A program made the translations under genes and the position numbers. DNA of 64,000 nucleotides from an uncultured bacterium (GTDB lineage: Bacteria; Bacteroidota; Rhodothermia; Rhodothermales; UBA10348): positions 17,175 through 81,174 of the forward strand of contig CALIKL010000020.1 of NCBI GenBank assembly GCA_938018055.1, written 5' to 3'. Each line of letters starts with the position of its first letter. The stretch's first letter is position 1. The notes beneath the pieces are model-generated. The model did no database searches. It worked only from the letters and a program-made list of their open reading frames with translations, and had not been told where the DNA came from. Shown piece after piece: positions 9,300-18,263 of the stretch.

Positions 9300-11438
9300 C
9301 TATTGCGGCAAGGAGATGAGCAGCCGACGGGCGTCGTCGGCTGCCGGATTGCGGCGAAGGATTTCTTCAGCCTGTGAGCGCGCCTCGTCATAGCGCTGCA
9401 GGAGGGCATACGCCCCGGCCAGATTGTATCGTGCTCTTAGGTCGGCCGGGTTCAAGGCAACTGCGCGCTCCAGCAACGCTGCGGCGTTGTCGATGCTTCG
9501 ATTGTTCAGAGCCAGCGTGCCCGCAATCTGATAGGCCTCCGCGTTCTCGCCATTGGCCAATTCTTGATGGGCCAAACGCTCTGCTTCGCCGAGTCGTCCT
9601 TCCTGCATGCGGATCTTGGCCAGGGCCAGATGAGGACCCGGAACCATGGGATAGGACTGGATCACGGCTTCCAGATGGATGCTGGCTTTCGACAGGTCGC
9701 CATTTTCGGTGGCTGAACGGCGCACGGCATCCAGCGCTTCGATGCGGGGGAGGTCATCCCGGAACAGCTTCAAGCCCAGCTCTCCCTCGAGCGTACCAGC
9801 CATCAACGTATCGATGCGCGTCAGGCGGCTACCGATGGGCTGAAAGGGCCAGGAGGCCGTAAGCTGTTGTACGCGGTAGGCGCCGGCCAACGAGTCGATC
9901 CGGGGAACGGGTGTCAGCGCACGGGATTGGGCAAGCGCTGCATCCCACGCCCAGCGCAGTCCCTGATCCTGCCCGAATTGATTCCCAGCGAGGCCCATGA
10001 AGAAGGCACTACCCAGGATGCGATACCCGGGGATGGTCGGATGCAGATGCTCGAGCATCATGTCGCTTCCGATCAGGCCGAATGGAGAGGCCTCTTCCAT
10101 GGCTTGCTGCGTTTCGACCACGGCTGCTCCGTGGGCTGCAGCCAATTCCCGGATGATATCGTTGAATGCTTCCGGCGCGCGGAATCGTAATTCATCATGC
10201 TCTTTCGCCGCCAGGTAGGCTGCTTTGGCCTCTTCGATGCGCCCCAGCGTCTCCAAGGCCCGGCCTCGGATAAAGTGGGCGGAAGCCAGATCGGGAGCTT
10301 GGGCCAGGAGCTCGTCCAGCTGTGAGAGAGCTCCCGTCGTATCCCCTCGGCTAAGTGCGTTCGCCGCCGATCGAACAGCGGCTTCCGCCTGGTCCGTTGT
10401 CATGCGGGCGGACCCAGACAGGAAAGGGGGTTGATCGCGCAGGTTAGAAGCAAGTGTTCCTATGTAAACGGGTATGCCGGCTTCTTTATAGCGCTCCAGA
10501 AGTACCCCCAGATTAAATCGGAATTGCTCCAGTCCTTCCAGATAGAGGTCAGAATCATACGCGATGCGCTGTTCTCCTACCATGTCCTGCATCAGGGTAC
10601 GCCCCGGGCCTTCATCCGATGGCGCATCAACGAACAACCCAATGACGGCGCTGATGCTGTTTTGAAGGAGCTGAACCGTGCGAAATGATCGAAGGCCGAG
10701 GTACAGATTGATAAGTGCTGGACCAGAACCGAAGGCTTGCGAAGAGCCGACGCCCAAAGCGCCATAAAATTCATTGTGTCCGGCGTAGATGAGAACCGCA
10801 TCCGGCTCCAACGCGATGATCTCGCCCGACAGATCCAGCAGCGTGTAGCTGTTCACCGCCGCCATGGACGTGTTCATGACCTCAAAGCGGAAGGCTGGGT
10901 GCATTGATCGCAGGTGATTTTCCGTGACGTCGGCCATGTCCGCGCTGAAATAATACGGCCAGCCGGCTGCCGTAGAGCCTCCCTGGAAAACGATGCGGAA
11001 TGTGCTGTCCGGGCGAGGCTCGCTGAGCCAGTCGAACGGAATACTGGGGAGATTGGCAATGGAAGAGAAGTACCTCGCCGCTACATCCTCACGCGGTTGG
11101 ATAAAACCGGGATATCCTTCCACTTCTTCTACAAGCGGCGGATGTGATCCGTAGCCCACTAACCGTAAACCCACTTCCAATACTACCAGCAGCACGAAGG
11201 GGAGAGCGGTTGCCACCACAGAAAAGGTGACCTTCCGTCCTCTAGAAAGCCCGGTCGAGCTGTTCGCTCGAATAGCACCTGCCTTGGATGTCGGTTTTTT
11301 GGACACGCGTGTCAGAGGGTCTGAGAGAGGGGCGTGTACTCGCAGCGCGCCACGCGGGTTCGATGGAGTGGGGAATGCCTTGTCCGCATCGCTTCGAAAA
11401 GAGTCCCATGGATCTCGCCGGGATGCAGAAAAGGCCAT
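9300..11438 (-). CDS. Membrane-anchored SGNH hydrolase with TPR repeats
   Basis: The N-terminal membrane segment (TFSVVATALPFVLLVVLEVG) is followed by an SGNH/GDSL-like hydrolase domain: block I GGSTAAG (nucleophile Ser), a block with GHNEFYG, and a C-terminal DMMLEHLHPT segment that can give the Asp/His pair. Tetratricopeptide-like repeats occupy about residues 335-400 and 590-712. Known relatives are extracytoplasmic acyl-esterases or acetyltransferase partners; the substrate is unknown. The coordinates give the longest frame, but its ATG (11436-11438) lies inside the terminator of the preceding tRNA gene, and the first 44 residues look non-coding. A GTG at 11304-11306 (VSKKPTSKAG) just before the basic residues and membrane helix is a more likely start. 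The 3' end meets the EF-G paralogue head-on with 6 bases between. Confidence 0.75.
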   Translation of the reverse strand: MAFSASRRDPWDSFRSDADKAFPTPSNPRGALRVHAPLSDPLTRVSKKPTSKAGAIRANSSTGLSRGRKVTFSVVATALPFVLLVVLEVGLRLVGYGSHPPLVEEVEGYPGFIQPREDVAARYFSSIANLPSIPFDWLSEPRPDSTFRIVFQGGSTAAGWPYYFSADMADVTENHLRSMHPAFRFEVMNTSMAAVNSYTLLDLSGEIIALEPDAVLIYAGHNEFYGALGVGSSQAFGSGPALINLYLGLRSFRTVQLLQNSISAVIGLFVDAPSDEGPGRTLMQDMVGEQRIAYDSDLYLEGLEQFRFNLGVLLERYKEAGIPVYIGTLASNLRDQPPFLSGSARMTTDQAEAAVRSAANALSRGDTTGALSQLDELLAQAPDLASAHFIRGRALETLGRIEEAKAAYLAAKEHDELRFRAPEAFNDIIRELAAAHGAAVVETQQAMEEASPFGLIGSDMMLEHLHPTIPGYRILGSAFFMGLAGNQFGQDQGLRWAWDAALAQSRALTPVPRIDSLAGAYRVQQLTASWPFQPIGSRLTRIDTLMAGTLEGELGLKLFRDDLPRIEALDAVRRSATENGDLSKASIHLEAVIQSYPMVPGPHLALAKIRMQEGRLGEAERLAHQELANGENAEAYQIAGTLALNNRSIDNAAALLERAVALNPADLRARYNLAGAYALLQRYDEARSQAEEILRRNPAADDARRLLISLPQ

Positions 11439-11459
11439 CCTGAATGAACAGGATGGCCT
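11432..11459 (-). terminator. Terminator of tRNA-Met
   Basis: Perfect 11-bp stem (AGGCCATCCTG with CAGGATGGCCT) around a 6-base loop, followed on the minus strand by TTTTCTG. It begins 8 bases after the tRNA 3' end. Confidence 0.85.
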
Positions 11460-11466
11460 CTGAGGG

Positions 11467-11540
11467 TGGCGAGAGAGAGACTTGAACTCTCGACCTCCGG
11501 GTTATGAATCCGACGCTCTAACCAGCTGAGCTACCTCGCC
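11467..11540 (-). tRNA. tRNA-Met (anticodon CAT)
   Basis: Read on the minus strand, a complete cloverleaf of 74 bases: acceptor GGCGAGG pairing with CTCTCGCC, D arm GCTC/GAGC, anticodon loop TTCATAA (CAT), T arm GAGAG-TTCAAGT-CTCTC, discriminator A. The acceptor starts with a paired G, as in an elongator methionine tRNA and not an initiator. CCA is not encoded; the discriminator is followed by CCC. A strong terminator follows. Confidence 0.93.
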
Positions 11541-11696
11541 GAGATGTTTGCCAGGCCTTGGGGCTGTTTCGGGCAAAGCGGGGCAAAAATAATGCATCCA
11601 ACTGCGTTCGACAATGCTGGCTTGACAACATCCGCACGATCCGCGCCAATTTCACGCTCGTCGGGATCCCGGGACAGCGGGCACCGTCTCACCCGC

Positions 11697-12854
11697 ATGC
11701 CACTCTCCAGCATCATCGGACAGCATCGGGTACAGGATTCCCTCAAGCGGGCACTTTCATCGGGCCGGGTAGCTCATGCCTACCTGTTCCATGGTCCGGA
11801 CGGCTGCGGCAAGGCTGCCGCAGCACTGGCCTTTGCCCAGGCCCTTCAATGCATTCAACCACAGGGCGGTGACGCATGTGGGATGTGTCCCGTGTGTCAG
11901 AAGACCCAGCGCGGAGTTCATCCGGATATTCATGTGCTCATGCCGGTGACCAAGGATACCGACGAAGAGGAGCGAGGTCGCCGCATTCAGCTTCTATGGG
12001 AGGATCCCTACCAACCGGCGGACCTTCAATCCCTGCCAAGCTTGGACGGGAAGGGAGGAGCGTCCAACAAGCAGATTCTATACTCCCGGGAAATGGTGCT
12101 CGACTGGCTGCAGCGGCCCATGAGCTATCACCGGGCTGAAGGAAACTATCGTGTGGCCATTTTGCTGGCGGCAGACAAGATGCGCGAGGACGCGGCCAAC
12201 GCGTTCCTCAAGTTGCTGGAGGAGCCCGGAGATCGCTCGGTCTTCATTCTGGTCACGACCCGTGTCGACCACTTGTTGCCCACCATCCTTTCCCGGTGTC
12301 AGCAGATCCGGTTCGATCCGCTGGATCGAGGTGCCATCGAACAAGCCATGACGGCCCGTCATGCTGAGCCAAGGTTGGCCGCCATGCTGGCTCGTATGTC
12401 AGGAGGCTCCCTCCGCCGCGCAATTGCACTGGCGGATGACCAGGACATGATGGCTGTTCGCGACGATGTCATGGAATTCCTTCGCAAGAGTTACCAGGGT
12501 AAAGGAGACGCCGTTGTATCGCTGGTTGATCACATGGCTCGTCCCGGGAGGGAGGCCGTCAAATTCCAGCTGGACTTGCTTTTGGGCGTACTCCGTGACA
12601 TGCTTCTGATGCAAAACGTCGGAGACAGGGAGCTGGTCGTGAATATCGATCAGATCCAGGCTCTCGAGAAATTCGCCGCCAATCTACCCGAGGCCCGGCT
12701 GGACCTGATGGTGCGAGCCGTAGAGCAGACCATGGGTTTGGTTGAGCGCAACGTGAATGTACGCCTTGCGCTGGTTGCGCTGTCACGTTCACTCAGAGCC
12801 GGCATGCATGGGATGTCCGATGCTGTTCCCCAGCTGGATCTTGCTGCCGGTTAG
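11697..12854 (+). CDS. holB: DNA polymerase III subunit delta'
   Basis: Clamp-loader subunit of the replicative polymerase, 385 residues from the ATG at 11697 (MPLSSIIGQHRVQ). The AAA+ nucleotide motif is GPDGCGKA at 33-40, where the final Ser/Thr is Ala, consistent with weak nucleotide binding known for delta' proteins. Zinc-binding cysteines are Cys52, Cys61, Cys64 and Cys67. The SRC arginine-finger motif occurs in TILSRCQQIRF. The frame is open back to the tRNA gene (11544), but that extension has no family similarity. It is convergent with the GroES-like gene, with 9 bases between the stops. Confidence 0.92.
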   Translation: MPLSSIIGQHRVQDSLKRALSSGRVAHAYLFHGPDGCGKAAAALAFAQALQCIQPQGGDACGMCPVCQKTQRGVHPDIHVLMPVTKDTDEEERGRRIQLLWEDPYQPADLQSLPSLDGKGGASNKQILYSREMVLDWLQRPMSYHRAEGNYRVAILLAADKMREDAANAFLKLLEEPGDRSVFILVTTRVDHLLPTILSRCQQIRFDPLDRGAIEQAMTARHAEPRLAAMLARMSGGSLRRAIALADDQDMMAVRDDVMEFLRKSYQGKGDAVVSLVDHMARPGREAVKFQLDLLLGVLRDMLLMQNVGDRELVVNIDQIQALEKFAANLPEARLDLMVRAVEQTMGLVERNVNVRLALVALSRSLRAGMHGMSDAVPQLDLAAG

Positions 12855-12863
12855 TCAGCCCGT

Positions 12864-13268
12864 TCACCCGTCGAGATCATCCAATTCGTCGAGGGGTCCC
12901 AGATTCTCCAGAATGTCGTCAGCATCGGATCGATGCAGCGCAAGGATGGCGCCGTGCGGAACGATGACGAATGTCTCGCCCTCGAATTGAATCTCAATAG
13001 CTTCTTTGCGCATGAAGAAGGCATGATCACCGGGGCGTGCCTGAAGGGGGAGGTAGCGGACGGCCTCCCGATTCTGGGACCACGGCTCGCCTTCAGAAAA
13101 CTCTGGATTGGGCGTGACATAGCCCGGGCCGATGCTTACCACGCGACCAGAGTGAATCCGTTCTTGCTCTGCGACGGACGCAGGCAGGACCAGCCCAGAA
13201 GTGGTTTTTCGTTCTCCCTCGTCGGGAGCGATCAAAATGCGATCGCCCACCATGATCAACTCGCCCAT
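12864..13268 (-). CDS. GroES-like co-chaperonin, extended
   Basis: The GroES beta-barrel fold is recognisable from VGDRILIAPDEGERKTTSG, the mobile-loop segment SGLVLPASVAEQE and the following SGRVVSIGPG. At 134 residues it is longer than ordinary GroES (about 95): an insert (YVTPNPEFSEGEPWSQNREAVRYLPL) precedes the second half, and an acidic tail (DADDILENLGPLDELDDLDG) ends the protein. No groEL gene is next to it. It follows a glycosyltransferase gene by 24 bases on the same strand. It is probably a second, divergent co-chaperonin in the cytoplasm; GroEL partnership is inferred. An alternative start is Met6 (13253). Confidence 0.83.
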   Translation of the reverse strand: MGELIMVGDRILIAPDEGERKTTSGLVLPASVAEQERIHSGRVVSIGPGYVTPNPEFSEGEPWSQNREAVRYLPLQARPGDHAFFMRKEAIEIQFEGETFVIVPHGAILALHRSDADDILENLGPLDELDDLDG

Positions 13269-13292
13269 GATCCGTTGTCTTTTTGAAAATGC

Positions 13293-14558
13293 TCAGGTAC
13301 TCTGCTTGCCCTCAATCAGGCCTTCCAGGACTGCAACGCACCGATCGATGCCTCGGTCCCGATGATAAAAGGCTCCCCGGTGGATGGCTTTCTGACTCCA
13401 GCTCGTGTAGGTGTCGGCCTCGTTTCGGATGATGGAAAAGAACCGGTTGAGCGACTCAGGTTCGTCCCATGAAGCAAGGAATCCGATATCGTGCCCACCG
13501 ACTTCCTGTCCGAGCGGCCCCTGGGCGTCGCACACGGCGAGGATGGGTGCTCCCGACGTCATGCCTGGAATCAATTTGGACGGGACAAATGAACTTCCCG
13601 CGTCCCGCTTCTCGGTAATGACATAGGCGTCTGCCCAAGCAAGCTTCGTAGCCAGACCAGCCTCATCGGTCAAATCTCCCATCGAGAATCGCGGGTCTTG
13701 AGTTTGCTCTATCCAGGTGCGTACCTCATCGGCCCGACCACCCGCTCCATGGATCCGCATTTCAAACGAGGCCGATGATGTGGCCAACCATTGGCAAAAT
13801 GCCAAAAGGTCCTGCTTGCCGCCGATGTTTCCTGAATACAAGAGCCTGATCGGGCGATCTGCCGGAACGGCCTGTCTTGGAGTTGCCGTGCTCAGGAGCT
13901 GAGCGAGCGAGGCATGCATCCAATTGGGCACCAGTTTGATGTCATCTACTGGATGCGGGATCTGTCGCAGCGATTCTATCATCGGCTTGGAGATGGTGCT
14001 CCAGACGGTGGCCTTACGAAACAGGGCGTTCTGAATGCGGACCAGCAATTTAGTCGGGCCACCGAATCCGCCTGCGGCTGCCGCTTGCGCCGACAAGTCC
14101 TGCACATTCAACCAGAGTGGCGTGCGAGACCGGCGGGCATTCCAGCCTGCGTAAGCCACGGCGCCAACCAGAGGGCAGAAGACCAACATGGCATCGAATT
14201 CGTGCTTCCTGATACGTCTTCGGGAAAGCGAGAAGAAGAAGGAAGCCTCGTACACAAGACGCTGGACTAAACTGTTGGGATTGGATGGGATGAAAATGCC
14301 GAATCGCTCCACGTTGAGCCGATCGTGATTCTCCCGGCGTATGCGCCATCCATTTTGACCGCTTACATCTGTCCACTGTGGATAATAGGGATAGGCACAA
14401 CGCACCGTTACGTCGAATCCGCGTTCGGCAAGGCCATCGCACAGATCGGCAAACAGAACCCCACCACCAAGATCAGGCCTGAACACATTCACCACGACCA
14501 GGATTCGGGGTGCGCGTTTCCTGGCTGGAAGTGTCGTCTGGTCCGGATTCTCGTTCAC
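13293..14558 (-). CDS. Glycosyltransferase, WcaI/GT4-like
   Basis: GT-B fold glycosyltransferase of 421 residues. The N-terminal domain has RILVVVNVFRPDLGGG, typical of WcaI-type GT4 enzymes. The C-terminal Rossmann domain shows RLLYSGNIGGKQDL and a Glu-rich nucleotide-sugar region around ITEKRDAGSSFVPSKL. It probably adds a sugar in exopolysaccharide, lipopolysaccharide or glycan assembly at the inner face of the membrane; donor and acceptor are unknown. It stands alone, without a polysaccharide cluster, and is followed by the GroES-like gene. Confidence 0.82.
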   Translation of the reverse strand: MNENPDQTTLPARKRAPRILVVVNVFRPDLGGGVLFADLCDGLAERGFDVTVRCAYPYYPQWTDVSGQNGWRIRRENHDRLNVERFGIFIPSNPNSLVQRLVYEASFFFSLSRRRIRKHEFDAMLVFCPLVGAVAYAGWNARRSRTPLWLNVQDLSAQAAAAGGFGGPTKLLVRIQNALFRKATVWSTISKPMIESLRQIPHPVDDIKLVPNWMHASLAQLLSTATPRQAVPADRPIRLLYSGNIGGKQDLLAFCQWLATSSASFEMRIHGAGGRADEVRTWIEQTQDPRFSMGDLTDEAGLATKLAWADAYVITEKRDAGSSFVPSKLIPGMTSGAPILAVCDAQGPLGQEVGGHDIGFLASWDEPESLNRFFSIIRNEADTYTSWSQKAIHRGAFYHRDRGIDRCVAVLEGLIEGKQST

Positions 14559-14649
14559 GATGACCGGTAATTAGGCGGGTTGGGGGAAGCTAGGTAAGAG
14601 GCGCCGAGCTGCGCGGCTTTAGCGTCAGGAACGCCTATATACAAAAATA

Positions 14650-14673
14650 GCACAGCCGACAGGTTGGCTGTGC
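14650..14673 (-). terminator. Hairpin with U-tract, minus strand
   Basis: 8-bp stem (GCACAGCC with GGCTGTGC), 8-base loop, followed on the minus strand by ATTTTTG. It lies about 85 bases after the stop of the putative small gene at 14759-14851 and could end its transcript. Confidence 0.65.
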
Positions 14674-14758
14674 AGATTCGGTGTGGAATCCGTTCTCGTC
14701 TGCCCAGTAGGCAGGAGAGGGACTGATCAGCAATCTCGGGGAGGGAGCCGGCAGCGTA

Positions 14759-14851
14759 TCAGAGCAACTGGAAGACCGTAAGGATGAGCAATCCTACGGC
14801 TCCTGCTCCGAACGTCATGGCTTTGATGGCCCTATCGACCGGATTTCGCAT
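14759..14851 (-). CDS. Putative 30-aa single-span membrane microprotein
   Basis: An ATG-started 30-codon frame gives MRNPVDRAIKAMTFGAGAVG and then LLILTVFQLL: a basic N-terminus followed by one hydrophobic helix, the usual form of small membrane proteins. It lies between the purF terminator and another minus-strand terminator, so it would be its own short transcript. The frame also runs upstream without a better start. No family is recognised, and a chance frame cannot be excluded. Confidence 0.35.
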   Translation of the reverse strand: MRNPVDRAIKAMTFGAGAVGLLILTVFQLL

Positions 14852-14978
14852 GGTCACGATGTGGGGTTCGGTATGGAATGAATCCAGGGTGAGCAGATCC
14901 TGGATTCGTGTGCCTGAAAAGACGTTCTATGGACTGTTCAGGCTTCGCGCAATATACATACACATATATATGAGCACA

Positions 14979-15002
14979 ACTTCTATAGATATTTATAGAA
15001 GT
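14979..15002. repeat. AT-rich inverted repeat
   Basis: ACTTCTATA and TATAGAAGT form a perfect 9-bp inverted repeat around a 6-base centre. It lies just downstream of the purF terminator and about 130 bases before the putative microprotein. It could be an operator or a weak hairpin; no regulator is known. Confidence 0.6.
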
Positions 15003-15072
15003 GTATCTGCATTTTGCATAAAAACCCCTTCTATTACTCAAAAAGAAAGAATATCAGCTTAGCTATATGGGC

Positions 15073-15107
15073 AAAAAAAACCCCGGCAGGCCTTTGGCCT
15101 GCCGGGG
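15073..15107 (-). terminator. Strong terminator after purF
   Basis: Perfect 12-bp GC-rich stem (CCCCGGCAGGCC with GGCCTGCCGGGG) and 3-base loop, followed on the minus strand by eight T. It begins 45 bases past the purF stop. Confidence 0.93.
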
Positions 15108-15152
15108 TAAACAACTTTTCAGCTAAGAGATGTGGTCAAAAAAACACCACTC

Positions 15153-16658
15153 TTACCATTCATTTTCGTCTTTGGAAACACTCATATCCACCGGAACCGG
15201 GTAATTGCGAGAGAAACAGGCGTCGCAATAGCCATTCTCACTGGTATTGGCCGATGTGACCGCTTCGCGCATTCCCTCCACGGACAAATACCCCAGGGAA
15301 TCCACACCCAGCCACTTGGCCATGGCGTCAATATCCTGACCGTGATGATTAGCCAGTAACTCCTCTTCCGTCGGGAAATCCATTCCATAGAAACAAGGAC
15401 TTACAACAGGTGGAGAGGCCACTCTGAAGTGAACCTCCTTCGCTCCAGCCTCTCGAACCATCTTGATGAGTTGGCGAGCCGTGGTACCCCGTACAATGGA
15501 GTCATCGACCATCACGACAACACGATCCTTCAGTACACCCTCGACCGTATTGAACTTCGAACGCACACGCTGTTCGCGTGACTGCTGTCCGGGTGATATG
15601 AAGGTGCGACCCACGTAGTGGTTACGGATCAGGCCGATCTCGTACTTGGCCGGCTGCCCCATTTTCTGACATTCCGTCACATAGCCAAGGGTTGCTGTAT
15701 TGGACGAGTCCGGGACGGAAATCACGATGGGCGGAGCTTCGCCTTCCTTAACCGCGGGTACAGGCGCGTCGTGAGCTAATTGCTTGCCCATTTTGCGTCG
15801 CACCTTATCCACCATCTCTCCGAAAATTTTCGAATCAGGACGGGAAAAGTAGATGTACTCAAACACGCACTGACTGACGCCGTGGTTCTGAGCCAGCTGG
15901 TACGACTCGAACGACCCGTTGTCGATTCCTTTCTGATTGATCACAATCAGTTCTCCGGGACGCACATCTCGGACGTACTCCGCCCCAACGAGATCAAAGG
16001 CGCACGTTTCACTGGCTACGCACCATGCATCTTCAGAGGCATTTCCTGAGGCAGCGGGGATCCGGCCCAAAGCCAGCGGACGGAATCCATTCGGATCCCG
16101 CAATGCAATCAGTGCATCGTCCGTCATGATAGCCAGGGAGAAGGCGCCTTCCAGCTGAGAAACCGCATCGGTTACCTGGTCGATCTGCTTCCGCCGCGTA
16201 CTTTGCGAAATCAGGTGGAGAATCAGCTCAGAGTCAGCGGTACTTTGAAACAGCGTGCCGCGTTCGATGAAGCTGTTCCTGATTTCGCGCGCGTTGGAAA
16301 TGTTGCCATTGTGAGCGAGGGCCAAATTGCCATCCCGATAGTGTACCAGAAACGGCTGGATGTTGGCGTGGTTGTCGGCAGCTCCGGAGGTGGAATAGCG
16401 GTTGTGCCCGATGCCAGCTGAACCCAGCAGTTTCGTGTCGAAGACAGATGGATCCTTGAACACGTCCAGAACGAGACCGGGCGCCTTATGGACGGGCATC
16501 ACCTTCTTTCCCCGATTCTCATCGAATACGGAAGTGACAATCCCGGCGGATTCCTGCCCGCGGTGCTGCAGGGCATGCAGCCCCATATAGATTTTGTGGG
16601 CTGCATTGACGGCGTTGTAGATGCCGAAAATGCCACAGTACTCGCGAATCTCGCTCAT
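15153..16658 (-). CDS. purF: Amidophosphoribosyltransferase
   Basis: Catalyses PRPP + glutamine to phosphoribosylamine, the first committed step of purine synthesis. The 501-residue protein starts MSEIREYCGIFG; Cys8 should become the N-terminal nucleophile after removal of a 7-residue propeptide. The glutaminase segment HNGNISNAREIRN and the PRPP motif VVMVDDSIVRGTT are present. CFYGMDFPT and CDAC near the C-terminus match the iron-sulfur cysteines of the B. subtilis-type enzyme. It is a monocistronic-looking gene with a strong terminator; no purine operon is next to it. Confidence 0.97.
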   Translation of the reverse strand: MSEIREYCGIFGIYNAVNAAHKIYMGLHALQHRGQESAGIVTSVFDENRGKKVMPVHKAPGLVLDVFKDPSVFDTKLLGSAGIGHNRYSTSGAADNHANIQPFLVHYRDGNLALAHNGNISNAREIRNSFIERGTLFQSTADSELILHLISQSTRRKQIDQVTDAVSQLEGAFSLAIMTDDALIALRDPNGFRPLALGRIPAASGNASEDAWCVASETCAFDLVGAEYVRDVRPGELIVINQKGIDNGSFESYQLAQNHGVSQCVFEYIYFSRPDSKIFGEMVDKVRRKMGKQLAHDAPVPAVKEGEAPPIVISVPDSSNTATLGYVTECQKMGQPAKYEIGLIRNHYVGRTFISPGQQSREQRVRSKFNTVEGVLKDRVVVMVDDSIVRGTTARQLIKMVREAGAKEVHFRVASPPVVSPCFYGMDFPTEEELLANHHGQDIDAMAKWLGVDSLGYLSVEGMREAVTSANTSENGYCDACFSRNYPVPVDMSVSKDENEW

Positions 16659-16842
16659 GATCGACCGGGTGCGACGAAGAAAGACGGCTTGAATGCCAGT
16701 GCCTTCTGCCGTGTTTCGTGGAGATTACGTGCGACCACGATGGCAGCTGACGGGACCCGGCGTCGCCGATGACGGGAGTCAATATACGGGGAGGGTCTGA
16801 CCGAAATGAAACCGATGTGGACAACCTGACCTGCTTGTCGGA

Positions 16843-18201
16843 TCATTTTTCGTCAGACGGTTTCGAAATGTGCTCGATCCGCAATCTGACCTGCAGAATG
16901 CGGTTGTTTTCCGTCTCGTCTACCGTGAGATGCAACGGCCCATGTTCGAACGTGTCTCCTTCATTCGGGATCTCGCGGGCAAGGTGGAAGATCAGACCAC
17001 CAAGCGTCTCGAAATCGAATTGCTCGGTGTCCATTTCCAACTCGAGGGCCTTGAAAAGATCATCCAGATCGATCTTGGCATCGATCATGAACTCGTTGTC
17101 CGAAACGGGATGAATGAGCCCCTCTTCATCCTCATCATGTTCATCCCGAATTTCCCCCACCACTTCTTCGAGCACGTCTTCGAGGGTGACCAGGCCAGCT
17201 GTCCCGCCATATTCATCAACCACAATGGCAATGTGTGTGCGTTTTGCCTGGAAGTCGGTCAGCAAATCGTCGAGCATCTTGCCCAACGGAACGAATATGG
17301 CAGGGCGCGCCAGACGTGTCCAATCCACCGACCTCTCGTTGGGCTGCTCTGTCTGGAATCGGAGCAGGTCTTTGGCGTAGATGATACCCAGGATATTATC
17401 CAGGTGCTCCACGTACAGCGGCAGACGGGAATGACTGTTTTCGCGAATGATCTCGATGGCCTCTTCAATCGTTGCGTTTACGTTCAGCGCAACGATATCC
17501 AGCCGACTGATCATGATTTCACGCACGCTGGTTTCGCCGAATTCAACAATGGAGTGAATGAGTTTTTTCTCATCCTGCTCCAGCGTGCCGCTGGCCTCGC
17601 CGATCTCCGCGATGGTCTTGAGGTCTTCGGCAGAGATGCGTTCGTTGAGTCCCTCAAATTTGCCATGGAAAGCGGCCATGGACCGGGCAAGCAGTGAGGA
17701 GACGGGTAACAGTACTTTGTGCAGGAAGACAAGAACGCCGCTCATGCGCTTGCTAAACACAATCGGCTGCTTGGATGCAATAAGCTTTGGCGTGATCTCA
17801 CTGACAACGAGGATGACGAACGTCAGGACGACGACTTCAATCAAGAGGGTCGCAATCGGAGACCAATTATTCGCTTCGGCCACCTGATGCGTCATCACCG
17901 CTGCTGTGATGGCCGCTCCAACGTTGACCACGGTGTTCATGATCAGGATGGTCACGAGCACGGTCCGTGGGTGATTCAGTAGTCGAACCACACGTTTGGA
18001 CGCCGCATCATCATTGGACTCCAGCTCCTCTTTGCCAGAGGGGTCGAGCGTGAACAGCGCAACCTCTGATCCCGAGAACAACGATGAGAGAATGAGGAGA
18101 ACCAGCATCAGCAAGCCGCCCGCAACGAAGTCACCCGTATTCAAGGCGACTTCCTGCATGGTCAGCATGGTTGCGAACTCCGGCGCGGGGGGAGGCTCCA
18201 A
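16843..18201 (-). CDS. CNNM/CBS-domain membrane protein (CorC/HlyC family, GldE-like)
   Basis: 452 residues. The N-terminal DUF21/CNNM membrane domain (LLMLVLLILSSLFSGSEVALF and two or three more helices to about residue 190) is followed by a CBS pair (about 215-340; FGETSVREIMISR opens it) and a C-terminal CorC_HlyC domain (VSDNEFMIDAKIDLDDL). Family members are linked with Mg2+/Co2+ efflux; in Bacteroidota the same architecture includes GldE of the gliding/T9SS system, so both roles are possible. Met12 (18168) is an alternative start closer to the first helix. The next gene upstream on the same strand is the sodium symporter. Confidence 0.87.
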   Translation of the reverse strand: MEPPPAPEFATMLTMQEVALNTGDFVAGGLLMLVLLILSSLFSGSEVALFTLDPSGKEELESNDDAASKRVVRLLNHPRTVLVTILIMNTVVNVGAAITAAVMTHQVAEANNWSPIATLLIEVVVLTFVILVVSEITPKLIASKQPIVFSKRMSGVLVFLHKVLLPVSSLLARSMAAFHGKFEGLNERISAEDLKTIAEIGEASGTLEQDEKKLIHSIVEFGETSVREIMISRLDIVALNVNATIEEAIEIIRENSHSRLPLYVEHLDNILGIIYAKDLLRFQTEQPNERSVDWTRLARPAIFVPLGKMLDDLLTDFQAKRTHIAIVVDEYGGTAGLVTLEDVLEEVVGEIRDEHDEDEEGLIHPVSDNEFMIDAKIDLDDLFKALELEMDTEQFDFETLGGLIFHLAREIPNEGDTFEHGPLHLTVDETENNRILQVRLRIEHISKPSDEK

Positions 18202-18263
18202 AGGGGGAGAGGACTATCCTCTGGCTGCTTTCAGGAAACGGTTTGAGGCAAGATACCGCAGAA

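Larger units (their letters stand above)
14559..15152. other. Long AT-rich intergenic region upstream of the glycosyltransferase
   Basis: This 594-base stretch between purF and the glycosyltransferase gene (both minus) holds the purF terminator (15073-15107), an AT-rich inverted repeat (14979-15002), a putative 30-codon gene (14759-14851) and a second minus-strand hairpin (14650-14673). The part from about 14950 to 15060 is visibly richer in A and T than the flanking genes. Confidence 0.7.
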
